Shown in pieces: positions 25,201 through 33,120 of a stretch of DNA of 36,169 bases. A program made the position numbers and the translations under genes. Source of the stretch: an uncultured Porphyromonas sp. (GTDB lineage Bacteria > Bacteroidota > Bacteroidia > Bacteroidales > Porphyromonadaceae). Position 1 is the first letter of the stretch. Every line of letters begins with the position of its first letter. The stretch covers positions 1-36,169 of the forward strand of contig NZ_UQJH01000016.1 of NCBI RefSeq assembly GCF_900541275.1, read 5' to 3'. Below the pieces are notes generated by a model. The model was not told where the DNA came from and did no database searches. It saw only the letters and a list, made by a program, of their open reading frames with translations.

Positions 25201-26554
25201 CCCCAATACCCACATGTCGCTCATCAGCAGCAACATCCCCTACGGTGCCCACCTCTTCGTGGAGCCCGGTACGGCAGTCAAGGCCGACGACACCATTTAC
25301 GAGTCTGACCCCTTCAATGCCGTTATGGTCGCTGAGGCCGATGGTACCCTCCACTTTGAGGGACTCAAGGAGGGCGTCACCTACGAGGTACAGAGCGAGT
25401 CCAATGTCGCCACCGGCCGCAGTGAGTGGGTCATCATCGAGAGTAAGGACAAGAACACTACCCCAGCCTACAGCGTGATCCGCAAGGGCGAGGAGAGTGC
25501 CACCTCCTATGACCTCCCGGCCGGCGCCCTCCTGACACAGCGAGATGGTGCCAAGCTCAAGGCCGGCGACATCATCGCCAAGATCCCCCGTGCTGTCGTC
25601 AAGACTGGTGATATCACCGGAGGTCTTCCCCGTGTCACCGAGCTCTTTGAGGCACGCAATCCTACCAATCCTGCCGTCGTCTCCGAGATCGATGGTGAGG
25701 TGACCCTCGGGCGCATCCGTCGCGGTAATCGTGAGATCATCGTCACCTCCAAGACCGGTGAGGAGCGCAAGTATATGGTGCCGCTCTCTCGGCAGATCCT
25801 CGTGCAGGAGAATGACTTCGTCCGTGCAGGCGATCCCATCTCCGACGGGCAGATCTCTCCGCAGGACATCCTCGCCATCCTTGGTCCCAATGCGGTGCAA
25901 AATTACATCGTCAATGGTGTCCAGGACGTCTACCGCAAGCAGGGTGTGGCGATCAATGACAAGCACTTCGAGATCATCGTCCGCCAGATGCTCCGCAAGG
26001 TCCTCGTAGAGGATGCCGGCGACACCAACCTCCTCGAGCAGGACATTGTCGACAAGCAGGATATCAAGGACGCCAACGACGCCCTCTGGGGCAAGAAGGT
26101 GATCACCGACCCGGGAGACTCCGAGGAGTACAGCGAGGGTCAGATCATCACCCTGCGTCGCCTGCGTGACGCCAATAGCCAGCTCCGCCGCAAGGACCTC
26201 CGCACTATAGAGGCGCGTGACGCCATGCCGGCAGTCAGCAGCCAGATGCTCCAGGGTATCACCAAGGCTGCCCTGCAGACCAAGAGCTTCATGTCCGCCG
26301 CCTCCTTCCAGGAGACGCCCAAGGTGCTCAACAACTCTGCCATCGAGGGCAAGACCGATGCGCTCGACTCCATCAAGGAGAACGTCATCGTCGGTCACCT
26401 CATCCCCGCCGGTACCGGCCTGGCAGCGCGCAAGGGCTTCGTTGTAGCCAATAAGGCAGACCTCGAGACCAAGCGTCTCCTTGAGGCCGCAAAGGCTACC
26501 GCCCCCGCCCCGCTGGACGAGACACCCTTAGAGGATATTATGCCTGAGGACTGA
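22235..26554 (+). CDS. rpoC: RNA polymerase beta' subunit
   Basis: The 1439-residue beta' subunit is full length. The N-terminal zinc ribbon uses C66, C68, C81 and C84. The catalytic magnesium loop NADFDGDQ is at 468-475 (D470, D472, D474). The bridge helix/trigger loop region includes GARGSANQIQQLSGIRGLM. The second zinc site uses Cys in DCGTLRG and CESKEGVCAKCYG. The C-terminus (LAARKGFVV) is conserved. It is followed by a very strong terminator and ends the translation/transcription block. Confidence 0.98.
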   Translation: MAFKITNKINPNFSRIRIGIASPEEILENSHGEVTKPETINYRTYKPERDGLFCERIFGPVKDYECHCGKYKGIRYRGVVCDRCQVEVTEKKVRRERMGHIKLEVPIVHVWFFRSVPNKIAYLLGIPSKKLEKIVYYESYVVINKGVAEDVEDLDFLTEEEYLDIIDRLPEDNQDLPDSDPDKFIAGIGGEAILKLLERVDLDKLSYQLRAGASKETSQQRKKESLKRLQVVESFRASNGYSRPEWMVMKVIPVIPPELRPLVPLDGGRFATSDLNELYRRVIIRNNRLRRLIETRAPEVILRNEERMLQESVDSLFDNSRRSAAVKSRSNRPLKSLTDSIKGKQGRFRQNLLGKRVDYSARSVIVVGPELKMYECGLPKNMAAELYKPFIIRRLIDRGIVKTVKSAKRIVDRREPVVFDILENIIKGHPILLNRAPTLHRLGIQAYQPKLIEGKAIQLHPLSCTPFNADFDGDQMAVHLPLSNEAILEAQFLMFASQNILNPANGAPITVPTQDMVLGLYYITKTRTGAKGEGKVFSDFEEVQVAYDQGCLDMHAIIKARVDDLDDQRQPITHVIETSYGRMLFNQMMPKGELPFYNGVVGKKNLRLIIGEVIKYCGIAESSAFLDRIKNLGYYMSYKAGLSFNLSDVIVPKEKEEIIADGFSQVDEIMDNFNFGIITDNERYNQIIDVWTNVNNKISQVLMQQLKEDEDGFNSIYMMMDSGARGSANQIQQLSGIRGLMAKPVRSGEGAQTMENPILTNFKEGLSVLDYFISTHGARKGLSDTALKTADAGYLTRRLVDVSSDVIITEEDCGTLRGIVRREIKEGKNVVASLYERILGRCSVHDIIHPITGELIVRANEEIDETAATKIQESPITEVEIRSVLTCESKEGVCAKCYGRDLAHNRPVQMGEVVGVVAAQAIGEPGTQLTLRTFHAGGVASSDTVERYIKAQYDGILEIDELRTVDSKGEDGKSYKVVIGRQAEMRIVDPNTHMSLISSNIPYGAHLFVEPGTAVKADDTIYESDPFNAVMVAEADGTLHFEGLKEGVTYEVQSESNVATGRSEWVIIESKDKNTTPAYSVIRKGEESATSYDLPAGALLTQRDGAKLKAGDIIAKIPRAVVKTGDITGGLPRVTELFEARNPTNPAVVSEIDGEVTLGRIRRGNREIIVTSKTGEERKYMVPLSRQILVQENDFVRAGDPISDGQISPQDILAILGPNAVQNYIVNGVQDVYRKQGVAINDKHFEIIVRQMLRKVLVEDAGDTNLLEQDIVDKQDIKDANDALWGKKVITDPGDSEEYSEGQIITLRRLRDANSQLRRKDLRTIEARDAMPAVSSQMLQGITKAALQTKSFMSAASFQETPKVLNNSAIEGKTDALDSIKENVIVGHLIPAGTGLAARKGFVVANKADLETKRLLEAAKATAPAPLDETPLEDIMPED

Positions 26555-26582
26555 CGTCCGGTCAGCCTCATTTGAGTTAAGT

Positions 26583-26635
26583 AAGGTCGGCTCCCGACAG
26601 GATTTTATTCCTGTCGGGAGCCGACCTTTTTTTTT
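26583..26635 (+). terminator. Strong intrinsic terminator after rpoC
   Basis: A stem of 19-20 perfect base pairs (26583-26602 with 26609-26628; core GGTCGGCTCCCGACAGG) has a 6-nt loop TTTTAT and is followed by an uninterrupted run of nine T. Confidence 0.97.
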
Positions 26636-26764
26636 GCTCTCTGCCCCATCGCACCCCGACCGGGTTGCTGTGTGTCAATCGCCCCGTCCGCCAAGAAAGC
26701 CCGCACCCAGCGGGGGGAGTAGGCACCCCTCCGGGGTATACCTCGATGGTCGTCAGTCTTCACC

Positions 26765-26790
26765 GTCCGACTCGTCTGACTCGTCCGAAA
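26765..26790. repeat. 9-bp minisatellite GTCCGACTC, about 3 units
   Basis: GTCCGACTC, GTCTGACTC and GTCCGAAAA follow one another at 26765, 26774 and 26783. The same 9-bp unit occurs at 27222-27255 and inside each tandem unit near 34271, 34641 and 35014. Confidence 0.8.
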
Positions 26791-26810
26791 AAAGAGCGCA
26801 TCCGGCAGGT

Positions 26811-26871
26811 GGCACCCCGGCAGGGGTGCCCGCTCCATAGGCATCGGTCATCCGCGAAGCGGTGACCGATG
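26811..26871. repeat. Two strong hairpins
   Basis: The first (26811-26830) is GGCACCCC-GGCA-GGGGTGCC, a module shared with 294-311, 34323-34342 and 36045-36062. The second (26842-26871) has arms CATCGGTCA/TGACCGATG enclosing CCGC-gaa-GCGG. Confidence 0.85.
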
Positions 26872-27084
26872 TGTAGCTCCACTCAAGATAGAGGATGTGC
26901 ATACGCAAAGCTGGAGAAGCAGAGGCTGCCCCCCATCTCCCCGCACCCGGCGAAGATCCCCCTCATTTGTCCGGAAGCTCCAGCGCTGCAAATATAGCAC
27001 ACCCACCGGAGGGGTTATCTCACAGAGTCTTTCCCTGTCTCTTCTTGTCTCTTTCTGTCTAAAATGGCGTCTCTGGCGATCTTT

Positions 27085-27140
27085 GGCACTTCGTGCCTCA
27101 ACACCCGGTCTATGAAGAAGACACCCCTATCGGGGTCCTC
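27085..27140. repeat. Decayed fragment of the large palindromic repeat
   Basis: GGCACTTCGTGCCTC at 27085-27099 followed by AACACCCGG matches the GGCACTTCGTGCCTCGACACCCGG module at 34521, and the ACCCC-tatc-GGGGT hairpin (27121-27137) matches the CCTATCGGGGTCG arm of the same units. Confidence 0.65.
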
Positions 27141-27221
27141 TGTTGGATCGCCTTTGGCGAAATAGAGCGGGGAGGCGGCCCTCCCTAACGGATGCTGGTG
27201 GGCTGGGGCTTTGTGCAGGTC

Positions 27222-27255
27222 GTCCGACTTGTCCGACTTGTCCGACCCGTCCGAC
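27222..27255. repeat. 9-bp minisatellite GTCCGACTT, 3.8 units
   Basis: GTCCGACTT, GTCCGACTT, GTCCGACCC and GTCCGAC run head to tail at 27222, 27231, 27240 and 27249, ending 9 bases from the hemH stop. Because the period is three codons, reading frames through it give a repeating SDL pattern that should not be taken as a protein. Confidence 0.9.
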
Positions 27256-27264
27256 GCCCCCACC

Positions 27265-28206
27265 TCAGAGGAGGGCGCGGGCGAGGGTGGGGGAGCCATT
27301 GGGGCAGGGGATGAGCGTAAGCTCTTCGCCACCAGCCTCGTGGAAGATCCTTCGCCCATCGATGCCCACTTCCTCAAGCGTCTCCAGGCAGTCTGCGACA
27401 AATGAGGGACAGAGGACCGCCACCCTCCTGACCCCTTCGCCCGGCAGTGCGGCGAGCCGCCTCGTGAGCTCGGGCGTCAGCCAGCGGTGACCGAAGCGCG
27501 ACTGGTAGACCAGTTCGTAGCTCCGCAGTGGAGACACCTCCGGGCACTCCCGCAGCAACTCCATCGTCCGCCGGCACTGGTAGGTATAGTCCCGCTCAGG
27601 GGCGCTCAGGTAGGGCTTTACCTGAGAGAGCGGAAGCCCGTGGAAGGAGAGGAGAAGATGCGTCTCCGGTGACAGCTCGGCTCCTGCCACCTGCTCCGCC
27701 AGAGAGCGGATGAAGTCCGGGTGGTCGTAAAAGGGGCCCCGCTCCGTGAGTCTGTAGGAGGGTCGTAGAGCCTCGTACCTCCTTCGGATAAAGGTGCTTG
27801 CGGAGCCGAAGCTACTCGAGGCATACTGCGGGTAGAGCGGTTGCGAGATCAGCTCCGTCACGCCGTCGACCTCAGCCTGCCTCAGCGCCCGATCGACCGA
27901 TCCCTCCTCGTACCGCATGGCGAGGTAGGCGGGGCAGCCGGAGAGCCGGCTCAGCTCCTCCGCCAGTTGTCGGCTGTAAACCACTAAGGGTGACCCCTCG
28001 GGCATCCAGATCTGCCGGTACCGCTTCGCCGACTTGGGCGCTCGCCTCGGCACGATAATCTCCCGCACCAGTAGCTGCCTGAGGAGGTAGGGCATCTCCA
28101 TAATCGCCGGGTCGGTGAGGAAGGTCCGCAGGTACTGCCCCACATCCTCCACGCAGCACGAGCGGGGGGAGCCGGTATTGGTGAGGAGGTAGCCTACCAG
28201 TGTCAT
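27265..28206 (-). CDS. hemH: Ferrochelatase
   Basis: Ferrochelatase inserts iron into protoporphyrin (or, in coproporphyrin-pathway bacteria, coproporphyrin) at the end of heme synthesis. The 313-residue protein has the family length and motifs: GYLLTNTGSP at the N-terminus, the QPLYPQYASSSFGSA block, SFHGLP with catalytic His 189, YQSRFG and CPSFVADCLETLEE with the conserved Glu 275. Its start overlaps the stop of the upstream LPG_synthase_TM gene by ATGA (28203-28206), so the two are translated from one message. The stop lies just beside a 9-bp minisatellite. Confidence 0.95.
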   Translation of the reverse strand: MTLVGYLLTNTGSPRSCCVEDVGQYLRTFLTDPAIMEMPYLLRQLLVREIIVPRRAPKSAKRYRQIWMPEGSPLVVYSRQLAEELSRLSGCPAYLAMRYEEGSVDRALRQAEVDGVTELISQPLYPQYASSSFGSASTFIRRRYEALRPSYRLTERGPFYDHPDFIRSLAEQVAGAELSPETHLLLSFHGLPLSQVKPYLSAPERDYTYQCRRTMELLRECPEVSPLRSYELVYQSRFGHRWLTPELTRRLAALPGEGVRRVAVLCPSFVADCLETLEEVGIDGRRIFHEAGGEELTLIPCPNGSPTLARALL

Positions 28207-29213
28207 TTTTCTTTACTCTTTTCTCTCAGGAAAGGAAGGAGCAGGATCGCTGCGAGACCAAAGATGGTGGTCGTCGCCGTCTGCGTGGTGTGGACGATCA
28301 GCGCAAAGGAGGCGGCGGGATCGGCAGCGACGCCGAAGAAGATCAACGACTGGATCACGACGAAGTGCCACGGCCCGATATTGCCCTGTATCGGCAGGAT
28401 CGATGAGATGGTGATGAGGGAGAAGATCACCAGAGCCACCCCCGGCCCCAGCTGCTCCGTGAAGCTAAATGCGCCAAAGGTGAGGTAAAAGGCGAAGAAG
28501 TAGCACGACCATATCCCGACCGTGTAGAGGAGGAAGAGTCCCCTCGCTCGGCGGTCCATCTCCAGTATCGTCCGCAGTCCCACGAGGAAGTTGAGCCACC
28601 CCTTGCGGAGCTTATGCCGGAGCCGCAGTCGCCTCGTCACTCTCCCGATCAGGTAGACCCCCAGTCCCGCGGCCAGTAGCAGGAGCAGCCAGGTGAGGGG
28701 AGAGGCGGCGGGTCCCTCTGTGGGTGAGGGGATGCGGACGTGGTGGCGGAGAAATGCGGTGAAGTAGGCTGCATTCAGTGCCAGACCGGGGAGGATCAGG
28801 AAGAGCGTCGTGATCATATCCACAGCCCGCTCGGCGATCATCGTCCCGAGGAGCCGGGAGAAGGGCAGCCCGCTGTAGCCCTGCATCGAGCTGCAGCGCC
28901 AGAGGTCTCCGAGGCGAGGGATCACCATATTGACCGCGTAGCTTCCCTGCACGTGGAGGACCGAGGCGGTGAGGGTGGAGCCGTCCCTGACGGCGCGCAG
29001 GGGTGCCACCTGTAGGTCCCACCGCAGCCCACGGAAGAGTACGGAGAGTGGCCCGAGGAGGCAGGAGAGCACGATCACCCACCACCTCACGTCCTCCCGG
29101 AGCGTCTCCTGCACGACGTCAAAGTCGACCTTTCTGTAGAGCAGGACGATGAGGAGCACCCCTATCAGCAGGGGGAGGATGATCCGGAGACTCTTTGGTA
29201 GCTTACCTGTCAT
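28203..29213 (-). CDS. Flippase-like LPG_synthase_TM family membrane protein
   Basis: This integral membrane protein has about 336 residues and 7-8 hydrophobic segments. It belongs to the LPG_synthase_TM / UPF0104 (YbhN, AglD-like) family, the membrane half of MprF proteins, thought to move lipids or lipid-linked sugars. Family marks are LSVLFRGLRWDLQ, the SYAVNMVIPRLGDLWRC block and the SLITISSILPIQGNIGPWH block near the C-terminus. The frame is open far upstream but overlaps rsmA antisense, so I take the ATG at 29213 (MTGKLPKSLRI), which precedes the first helix as expected. It is coupled to hemH by ATGA. No lysyltransferase domain is attached. Confidence 0.88.
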   Translation of the reverse strand: MTGKLPKSLRIILPLLIGVLLIVLLYRKVDFDVVQETLREDVRWWVIVLSCLLGPLSVLFRGLRWDLQVAPLRAVRDGSTLTASVLHVQGSYAVNMVIPRLGDLWRCSSMQGYSGLPFSRLLGTMIAERAVDMITTLFLILPGLALNAAYFTAFLRHHVRIPSPTEGPAASPLTWLLLLLAAGLGVYLIGRVTRRLRLRHKLRKGWLNFLVGLRTILEMDRRARGLFLLYTVGIWSCYFFAFYLTFGAFSFTEQLGPGVALVIFSLITISSILPIQGNIGPWHFVVIQSLIFFGVAADPAASFALIVHTTQTATTTIFGLAAILLLPFLREKSKEK

Positions 29214-29240
29214 GAGTGCGTGGGTCCGCTCTCTTTTTGG

Positions 29241-29248
29241 TACTTTTG
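29241..29248 (+). promoter_or_regulatory. Candidate -7 element for rsmA operon
   Basis: TACTTTTG matches the TAnnTTTG consensus exactly, about 110 bases before the rsmA ATG. No convincing TTTG lies at -33, so it is only a candidate. Confidence 0.35.
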
Positions 29249-29293
29249 TACGAAATGGGGTGAGAGAAGCGGGGATCCCTATCAAGTGATGGG

Positions 29294-29301
29294 CAAAGGT
29301 A
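29294..29301 (-). promoter_or_regulatory. Candidate -7 element for the LPG_synthase_TM-hemH operon
   Basis: On the minus strand this reads TACCTTTG, an exact TAnnTTTG match, about 80 bases before the ATG at 29213. The -33 region is poor. If both this and the element at 29241 are used, the two transcripts would overlap at their 5' ends. Confidence 0.35.
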
Positions 29302-29357
29302 GCCTTTTTCACTCTAACTCGGGACCTCCTCGCCCTCTGATCCGACCGACTGATAGC

Positions 29358-30176
29358 ATGACAAAGCGCGTACGGGCCAAGAAAGCCCTCGGACAGCATT
29401 TCCTCCACGATGAGTCCGTGGCGGAGCGTATCGCTGAGATACTGGTCTCCCGTCGGGATCTGCCGATCCTGGAGGTGGGGCCCGGTATGGGTGTGCTGAC
29501 GAAGTACCTCCTCTCGATCTATCGGGACACCGTCGTCGTCGAGCTGGACGGGGAGTCCGTGGAGTATCTGCGGGAGACCTTCCCCGAGCTGCAGGGCGAT
29601 CGGCTCATCGAGGGAGACTTCCTGACACTCCCCCTCGATCGGATCTTCCCGGAGGAGCAGCCCTTCCTCCTCATCGGCAATTACCCCTACAATATCTCCA
29701 GTCAGATCTTCTTCCACATGCTGGAGTACCGCGACCTGATCCCGATGGCGGGGGGGATGCTGCAGCGGGAGGTGGCGCGTCGCCTGACGTCTGAGCCGGG
29801 CACGAGGGACTACGGCATACTCACGGTGCTTCTGCGCGCCTGGTACGATGCGGAGTACCTCTTCACGGTCCCACCGGGCGCCTTCACCCCACCGCCTAAG
29901 GTGCAGAGTGGCGTCCTCAGGCTGACACGCAACGACCGCACCACCCTCGGTGTAAGTGAGCAGTCCTTCCGTCGGGTGGTCAAGGCGGCCTTTGCCCAGC
30001 GCCGTAAGATGATCCGCTCCTCGCTGAGAGGACTGCTCCCGGAGTCGATCCCGCCGGAGATTGAGCGCTACCTGACGATGCGCCCTGAGCAGCTCGACGT
30101 CGAGGACTTCATTGCCCTCACCCGTGCTGTGGACGATAAGACGATCTGCCCTAATGATGAAGAAACGCTGAGATGA
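29358..30176 (+). CDS. rsmA: 16S rRNA dimethyladenosine transferase RsmA (KsgA)
   Basis: This 272-residue enzyme dimethylates the two adjacent adenines near the 3' end of 16S rRNA (A1518/A1519 in E. coli) using S-adenosylmethionine. It starts KRVRAKKALGQHFLHDE, the family N-terminus, and holds SAM-binding motif I EVGPGMG (39-45), the acidic end of strand 2 (VVELDGE) and the catalytic NYPY motif (108-111). The C-terminal helical domain includes AFAQRRKMIRSSL. The ATG at 29358 is right for the family; a frame open from 29220 would add 46 unrelated residues. It overlaps mgtE by ATGA. Confidence 0.97.
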   Translation: MTKRVRAKKALGQHFLHDESVAERIAEILVSRRDLPILEVGPGMGVLTKYLLSIYRDTVVVELDGESVEYLRETFPELQGDRLIEGDFLTLPLDRIFPEEQPFLLIGNYPYNISSQIFFHMLEYRDLIPMAGGMLQREVARRLTSEPGTRDYGILTVLLRAWYDAEYLFTVPPGAFTPPPKVQSGVLRLTRNDRTTLGVSEQSFRRVVKAAFAQRRKMIRSSLRGLLPESIPPEIERYLTMRPEQLDVEDFIALTRAVDDKTICPNDEETLR

Positions 30177-31531
30177 TCGAATTGACCCCCGAACTGACGA
30201 AAGAGCTCCGTCACTACCTCGACACCAACGATGCGGCTAAGCTGCAGCGCACTTTCCACGCGATGCACCCGACCGACATTGCCACCTTCATCGACGACCT
30301 CTCCGATGAGGATGCGACGCGTGCCCTCCGGGTGCTCCCCGATGTCAAGGTGGCGGACGTCATCACCGAGATGGACCAGGACCGGCGACGTGAGATCCTC
30401 TCCCTCGTGCCGGAGCAGGAGATCGCTACGAAGATCGTCCAGAATATGGATACCGACGACGCCGCCGACCTGATCCGCGACCTGCGGAGCGAGCGGCAGG
30501 ATGCGATCCTTGCCCATATCCCCGACCTGGAGCAGGCTGGCAATATCGTCGACCTCCTCCACTACGATGAGGACACCGCCGGCGGTGTGATGCGGAAGGA
30601 GATGATCGTGGTGAATGCCAATTGGTCCATGCCCATGTGCCTCGACGAGATGCGCCGTCAGGCCGAGGAGCTGGACGAGATCTACTACGTCTACGTCGTC
30701 GATGACCTGAAGCGGCTGATCGGCATCCTGCCGACGAAGACCGTCATTACCAATCCCTCCATCAGCGAGATCCGGTACGTGATGCTCCCCAATCCCGTCA
30801 TCCTCCACGAGAGCGACTCCATGGATACGGTGATCAAGACCTTTGACCAGTACGACCTCGTCGCCATACCGGTCGTCGATGCCCTCGGGCGGCTCAAGGG
30901 CGTCATCACCATCGATGACGTGGTGGATGAGATGCGTGAGAAGCACGAGGCGGAGAGCCAGATGGCGAGTGGTCTCTCCTCCGACATCGACACGTCCGAC
31001 AATATCTTCAAGCAGACCGGTGCCCGTCTCCCGTGGCTCCTAATCGGGATGATCGGGGGGATTTTCAATAGTCAACTCCTCGGCATCTACGACAGCGTCT
31101 TTGCGATGATCCCGCAGATCTCCCTCTTCATCCCCCTTATCGGTGGTACGGGCGGTAATGTCGGCATGCAGTCCTCCACAATTGTCGTTCAGGACCTTGC
31201 GCGCGGGACACTCGACCTGAAGCGCATCCCCCGCACGATACTCAATGACCTCTGCGTCGCCCTCGTCATCGCCAGCGTGATCAGTATGGTCGTCTTTGTC
31301 TACAATTATTTTTACATCAAGGATATGCTGGTGATGGCAAGCGTCTCCCTCAGCCTCTTTGTCGTGGTGATCTGTGCCAGTCTCTTCGGCTCGGTGATCC
31401 CGCTCCTGATGAATGCAGTGAAGATCGACCCCGCACGCGCCACCGGTCCCTTCATCACGATCTTAGATGACCTCATCGGTATGTTTGTCTACATGACCAT
31501 CACCCAAGCCCTCTATGGTCACTTCCGCTGA
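30173..31531 (+). CDS. mgtE: MgtE magnesium transporter
   Basis: This 452-residue Mg2+ channel/transporter of the inner membrane has a cytoplasmic N domain (about 1-130, repeated helical MHPTDIATFIDDL-type motifs) and two CBS domains (about 135-255) that sense magnesium and end in GVITIDDVVDEM. The five-helix pore domain (about 275-450) has the family motif IGGTGGNVGMQS and the later KIDPARATGPF and LDDLIGMFVYM containing the pore acidic residues. Length and domain order are complete. It overlaps rsmA by ATGA, an arrangement of unrelated functions I believe is seen in other Bacteroidetes. Confidence 0.96.
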   Translation: MIELTPELTKELRHYLDTNDAAKLQRTFHAMHPTDIATFIDDLSDEDATRALRVLPDVKVADVITEMDQDRRREILSLVPEQEIATKIVQNMDTDDAADLIRDLRSERQDAILAHIPDLEQAGNIVDLLHYDEDTAGGVMRKEMIVVNANWSMPMCLDEMRRQAEELDEIYYVYVVDDLKRLIGILPTKTVITNPSISEIRYVMLPNPVILHESDSMDTVIKTFDQYDLVAIPVVDALGRLKGVITIDDVVDEMREKHEAESQMASGLSSDIDTSDNIFKQTGARLPWLLIGMIGGIFNSQLLGIYDSVFAMIPQISLFIPLIGGTGGNVGMQSSTIVVQDLARGTLDLKRIPRTILNDLCVALVIASVISMVVFVYNYFYIKDMLVMASVSLSLFVVVICASLFGSVIPLLMNAVKIDPARATGPFITILDDLIGMFVYMTITQALYGHFR

Positions 31532-31541
31532 TCTCCCTGCT

Positions 31542-33080
31542 ATGAGGCGCCCCCTCTTCCTCCTTCCCCTCTTCCTCTCTCTCCTCCTCCTCTCCACCGG
31601 CTGCGGTTCCCGCAAGAGTGTGGTGCAGAAGGCTGCAGAGAAGGCCTACGAAGCGAACTACAAGGTTCCTCGGCGGGAGGTACGGGCTGTCTGGTTTCCC
31701 ACCATCTACCGCTCCCAGTATGCGCGGATGACCGTAGCGGAGCTGCAGAGCGATCTGCGGCAGAAGGTCGACCGACTGGCGGAGCTGGGGGTCAATGTGA
31801 TCTACTTCCAGGTTCGGCCCGAGGCAGACGCTTGGTACTACTCACCCTATGAGCCGTGGAGCCGCTTCCTCACCGGAGAGCAGGGTAGGGCACCGGAGCC
31901 ACTCTGGGACCCGCTTGCCTTTATGGTCAAGATCTGCCACGAGCGCTTCATCGAGCTCCACGCCTGGATCAATCCCTACCGCGCTGTCGCCGACGTCGGC
32001 TCCGCCGTCGCCCCGGGGCACCCCTCCCGCAAGCATCCCGAGTGGTTTGTCCGCTACGGCAAGCAGCTGCTCTTCGATCCCGGCCTCCCCGAGGTGCGCG
32101 CCTACACCTGCAGGGTGGTGCGCGACATCGTCACCCGCTACGATGTCGACGGGATCCACCTCGACGACTACTTCTACCCCTATCCGATAGCCGGGGAGAC
32201 TTTTGACGACGACGCGACCTACCGCCGCTATGGTGCCGCCTTTGCCTCTAAGGGCGACTGGCGGAGGGACAATGTCACCCGACTGATCCGTGACCTGTCC
32301 CGCACGATCCACAGCGTCAAGCCCTACGTCCAGCTCGGCATCAGCCCCTTCGGCATCTACCGCAATGAGCGGACCCATCCCATAGGGTCAAGAACGGCAG
32401 GACTGCAGAATTACGACGATCTCTACGCTGACCTCCTCCTCTGGGACGAGGAGGGGCTCATCGACTACGTCGTCCCTCAGATCTACTGGAATATGGGGAA
32501 TAAGGTGGCCGACTACACCGAGCTGGTGCTCTGGTGGTCGCGCCACATCCACCACGCGCAGCTGGTAGTTGGTCAGCACGTGCGCCGCACGATGGATGGC
32601 GGGCAGCTCCACCCCAAGTTGGTCCTCGCCGCCGAGCATACCGCAGGCAACGCCATCTGGCCGGGGGACGACCTCTGGGGCGTCTCCTACAGGGGGATTG
32701 CCGATCAGCTCCACCGGGACTACTGGCCCCTCCCCGCCCTCCTCCCTGAGCGCCCCTATCCCGCCACCATGGAGCCCTTCCCGGAGCCGGAGCGCGACGC
32801 CGCAGTCCTCCGGGGGAGCGGCAGGCAGGAGCTGGTCTGGATGGACGACCTGCCCCTCCCGCCGGGTCAGGAGACCGCCTACTACGTAGTCTACTGCCAC
32901 AAGCGCGGGACATCCCTCCGCAAGGCCCTCGACCCCGAGAATATCGTTGGGCGGACTCACGACACCCGCTTCCGTCCGCTCGACTTAGGGGGGACCTTCA
33001 AGGTCGCCTTCACCATCACCCGCATCGATCGCTTCGGTCACGAGCACGTGATCGCTCGAGAGATCAAAGCGGTCCTATGA
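31542..33080 (+). CDS. DUF187 (GHL10-like) glycosidase-type lipoprotein
   Basis: This lipoprotein has about 512 residues, with lipobox LSTGC after a strongly hydrophobic signal peptide. The catalytic-type (beta/alpha)8 domain starts at about residue 45 with REVRAVWFPTIYRS and includes GVNVIYFQVRPEADAWYYS, LHAWINPYR, DGIHLDDYFYPYP and LGISPFGIYRN, all typical of the DUF187/GHL10 family related to glycoside hydrolases. A C-terminal fibronectin-like part (YYVVYCHKRG ... GTFKVAFTITRID) follows. The substrate is unknown, with cell wall or glycan cleavage suggested for relatives. I chose the ATG at 31542 (MRRPLFLLPL), 10 bases after mgtE, over the in-frame ATG at 31515 inside mgtE. Confidence 0.9.
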   Translation: MRRPLFLLPLFLSLLLLSTGCGSRKSVVQKAAEKAYEANYKVPRREVRAVWFPTIYRSQYARMTVAELQSDLRQKVDRLAELGVNVIYFQVRPEADAWYYSPYEPWSRFLTGEQGRAPEPLWDPLAFMVKICHERFIELHAWINPYRAVADVGSAVAPGHPSRKHPEWFVRYGKQLLFDPGLPEVRAYTCRVVRDIVTRYDVDGIHLDDYFYPYPIAGETFDDDATYRRYGAAFASKGDWRRDNVTRLIRDLSRTIHSVKPYVQLGISPFGIYRNERTHPIGSRTAGLQNYDDLYADLLLWDEEGLIDYVVPQIYWNMGNKVADYTELVLWWSRHIHHAQLVVGQHVRRTMDGGQLHPKLVLAAEHTAGNAIWPGDDLWGVSYRGIADQLHRDYWPLPALLPERPYPATMEPFPEPERDAAVLRGSGRQELVWMDDLPLPPGQETAYYVVYCHKRGTSLRKALDPENIVGRTHDTRFRPLDLGGTFKVAFTITRIDRFGHEHVIAREIKAVL

Positions 33081-33120
33081 TCTGAGATCATTTTTTTTAG
33101 AGAAAAAAAGAAGAATAGCC

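Larger units (their letters stand above)
26636..27264. other. Repeat-rich spacer between rpoC and hemH
   Basis: There is no credible gene. It contains two 9-bp minisatellites, three strong hairpins and a decayed copy of the large palindromic repeat. The stretch 27020-27065 is T/C rich (repeats of TGTCTCTT). Hairpins at 26811-26871 could end hemH transcription from the right. Confidence 0.7.

Noticed and set aside
29214..29717. N-terminal extension of the LPG_synthase_TM protein
   Set aside because: The extension is antisense to rsmA, has no family similarity, and the ATG at 29213 gives the normal length.
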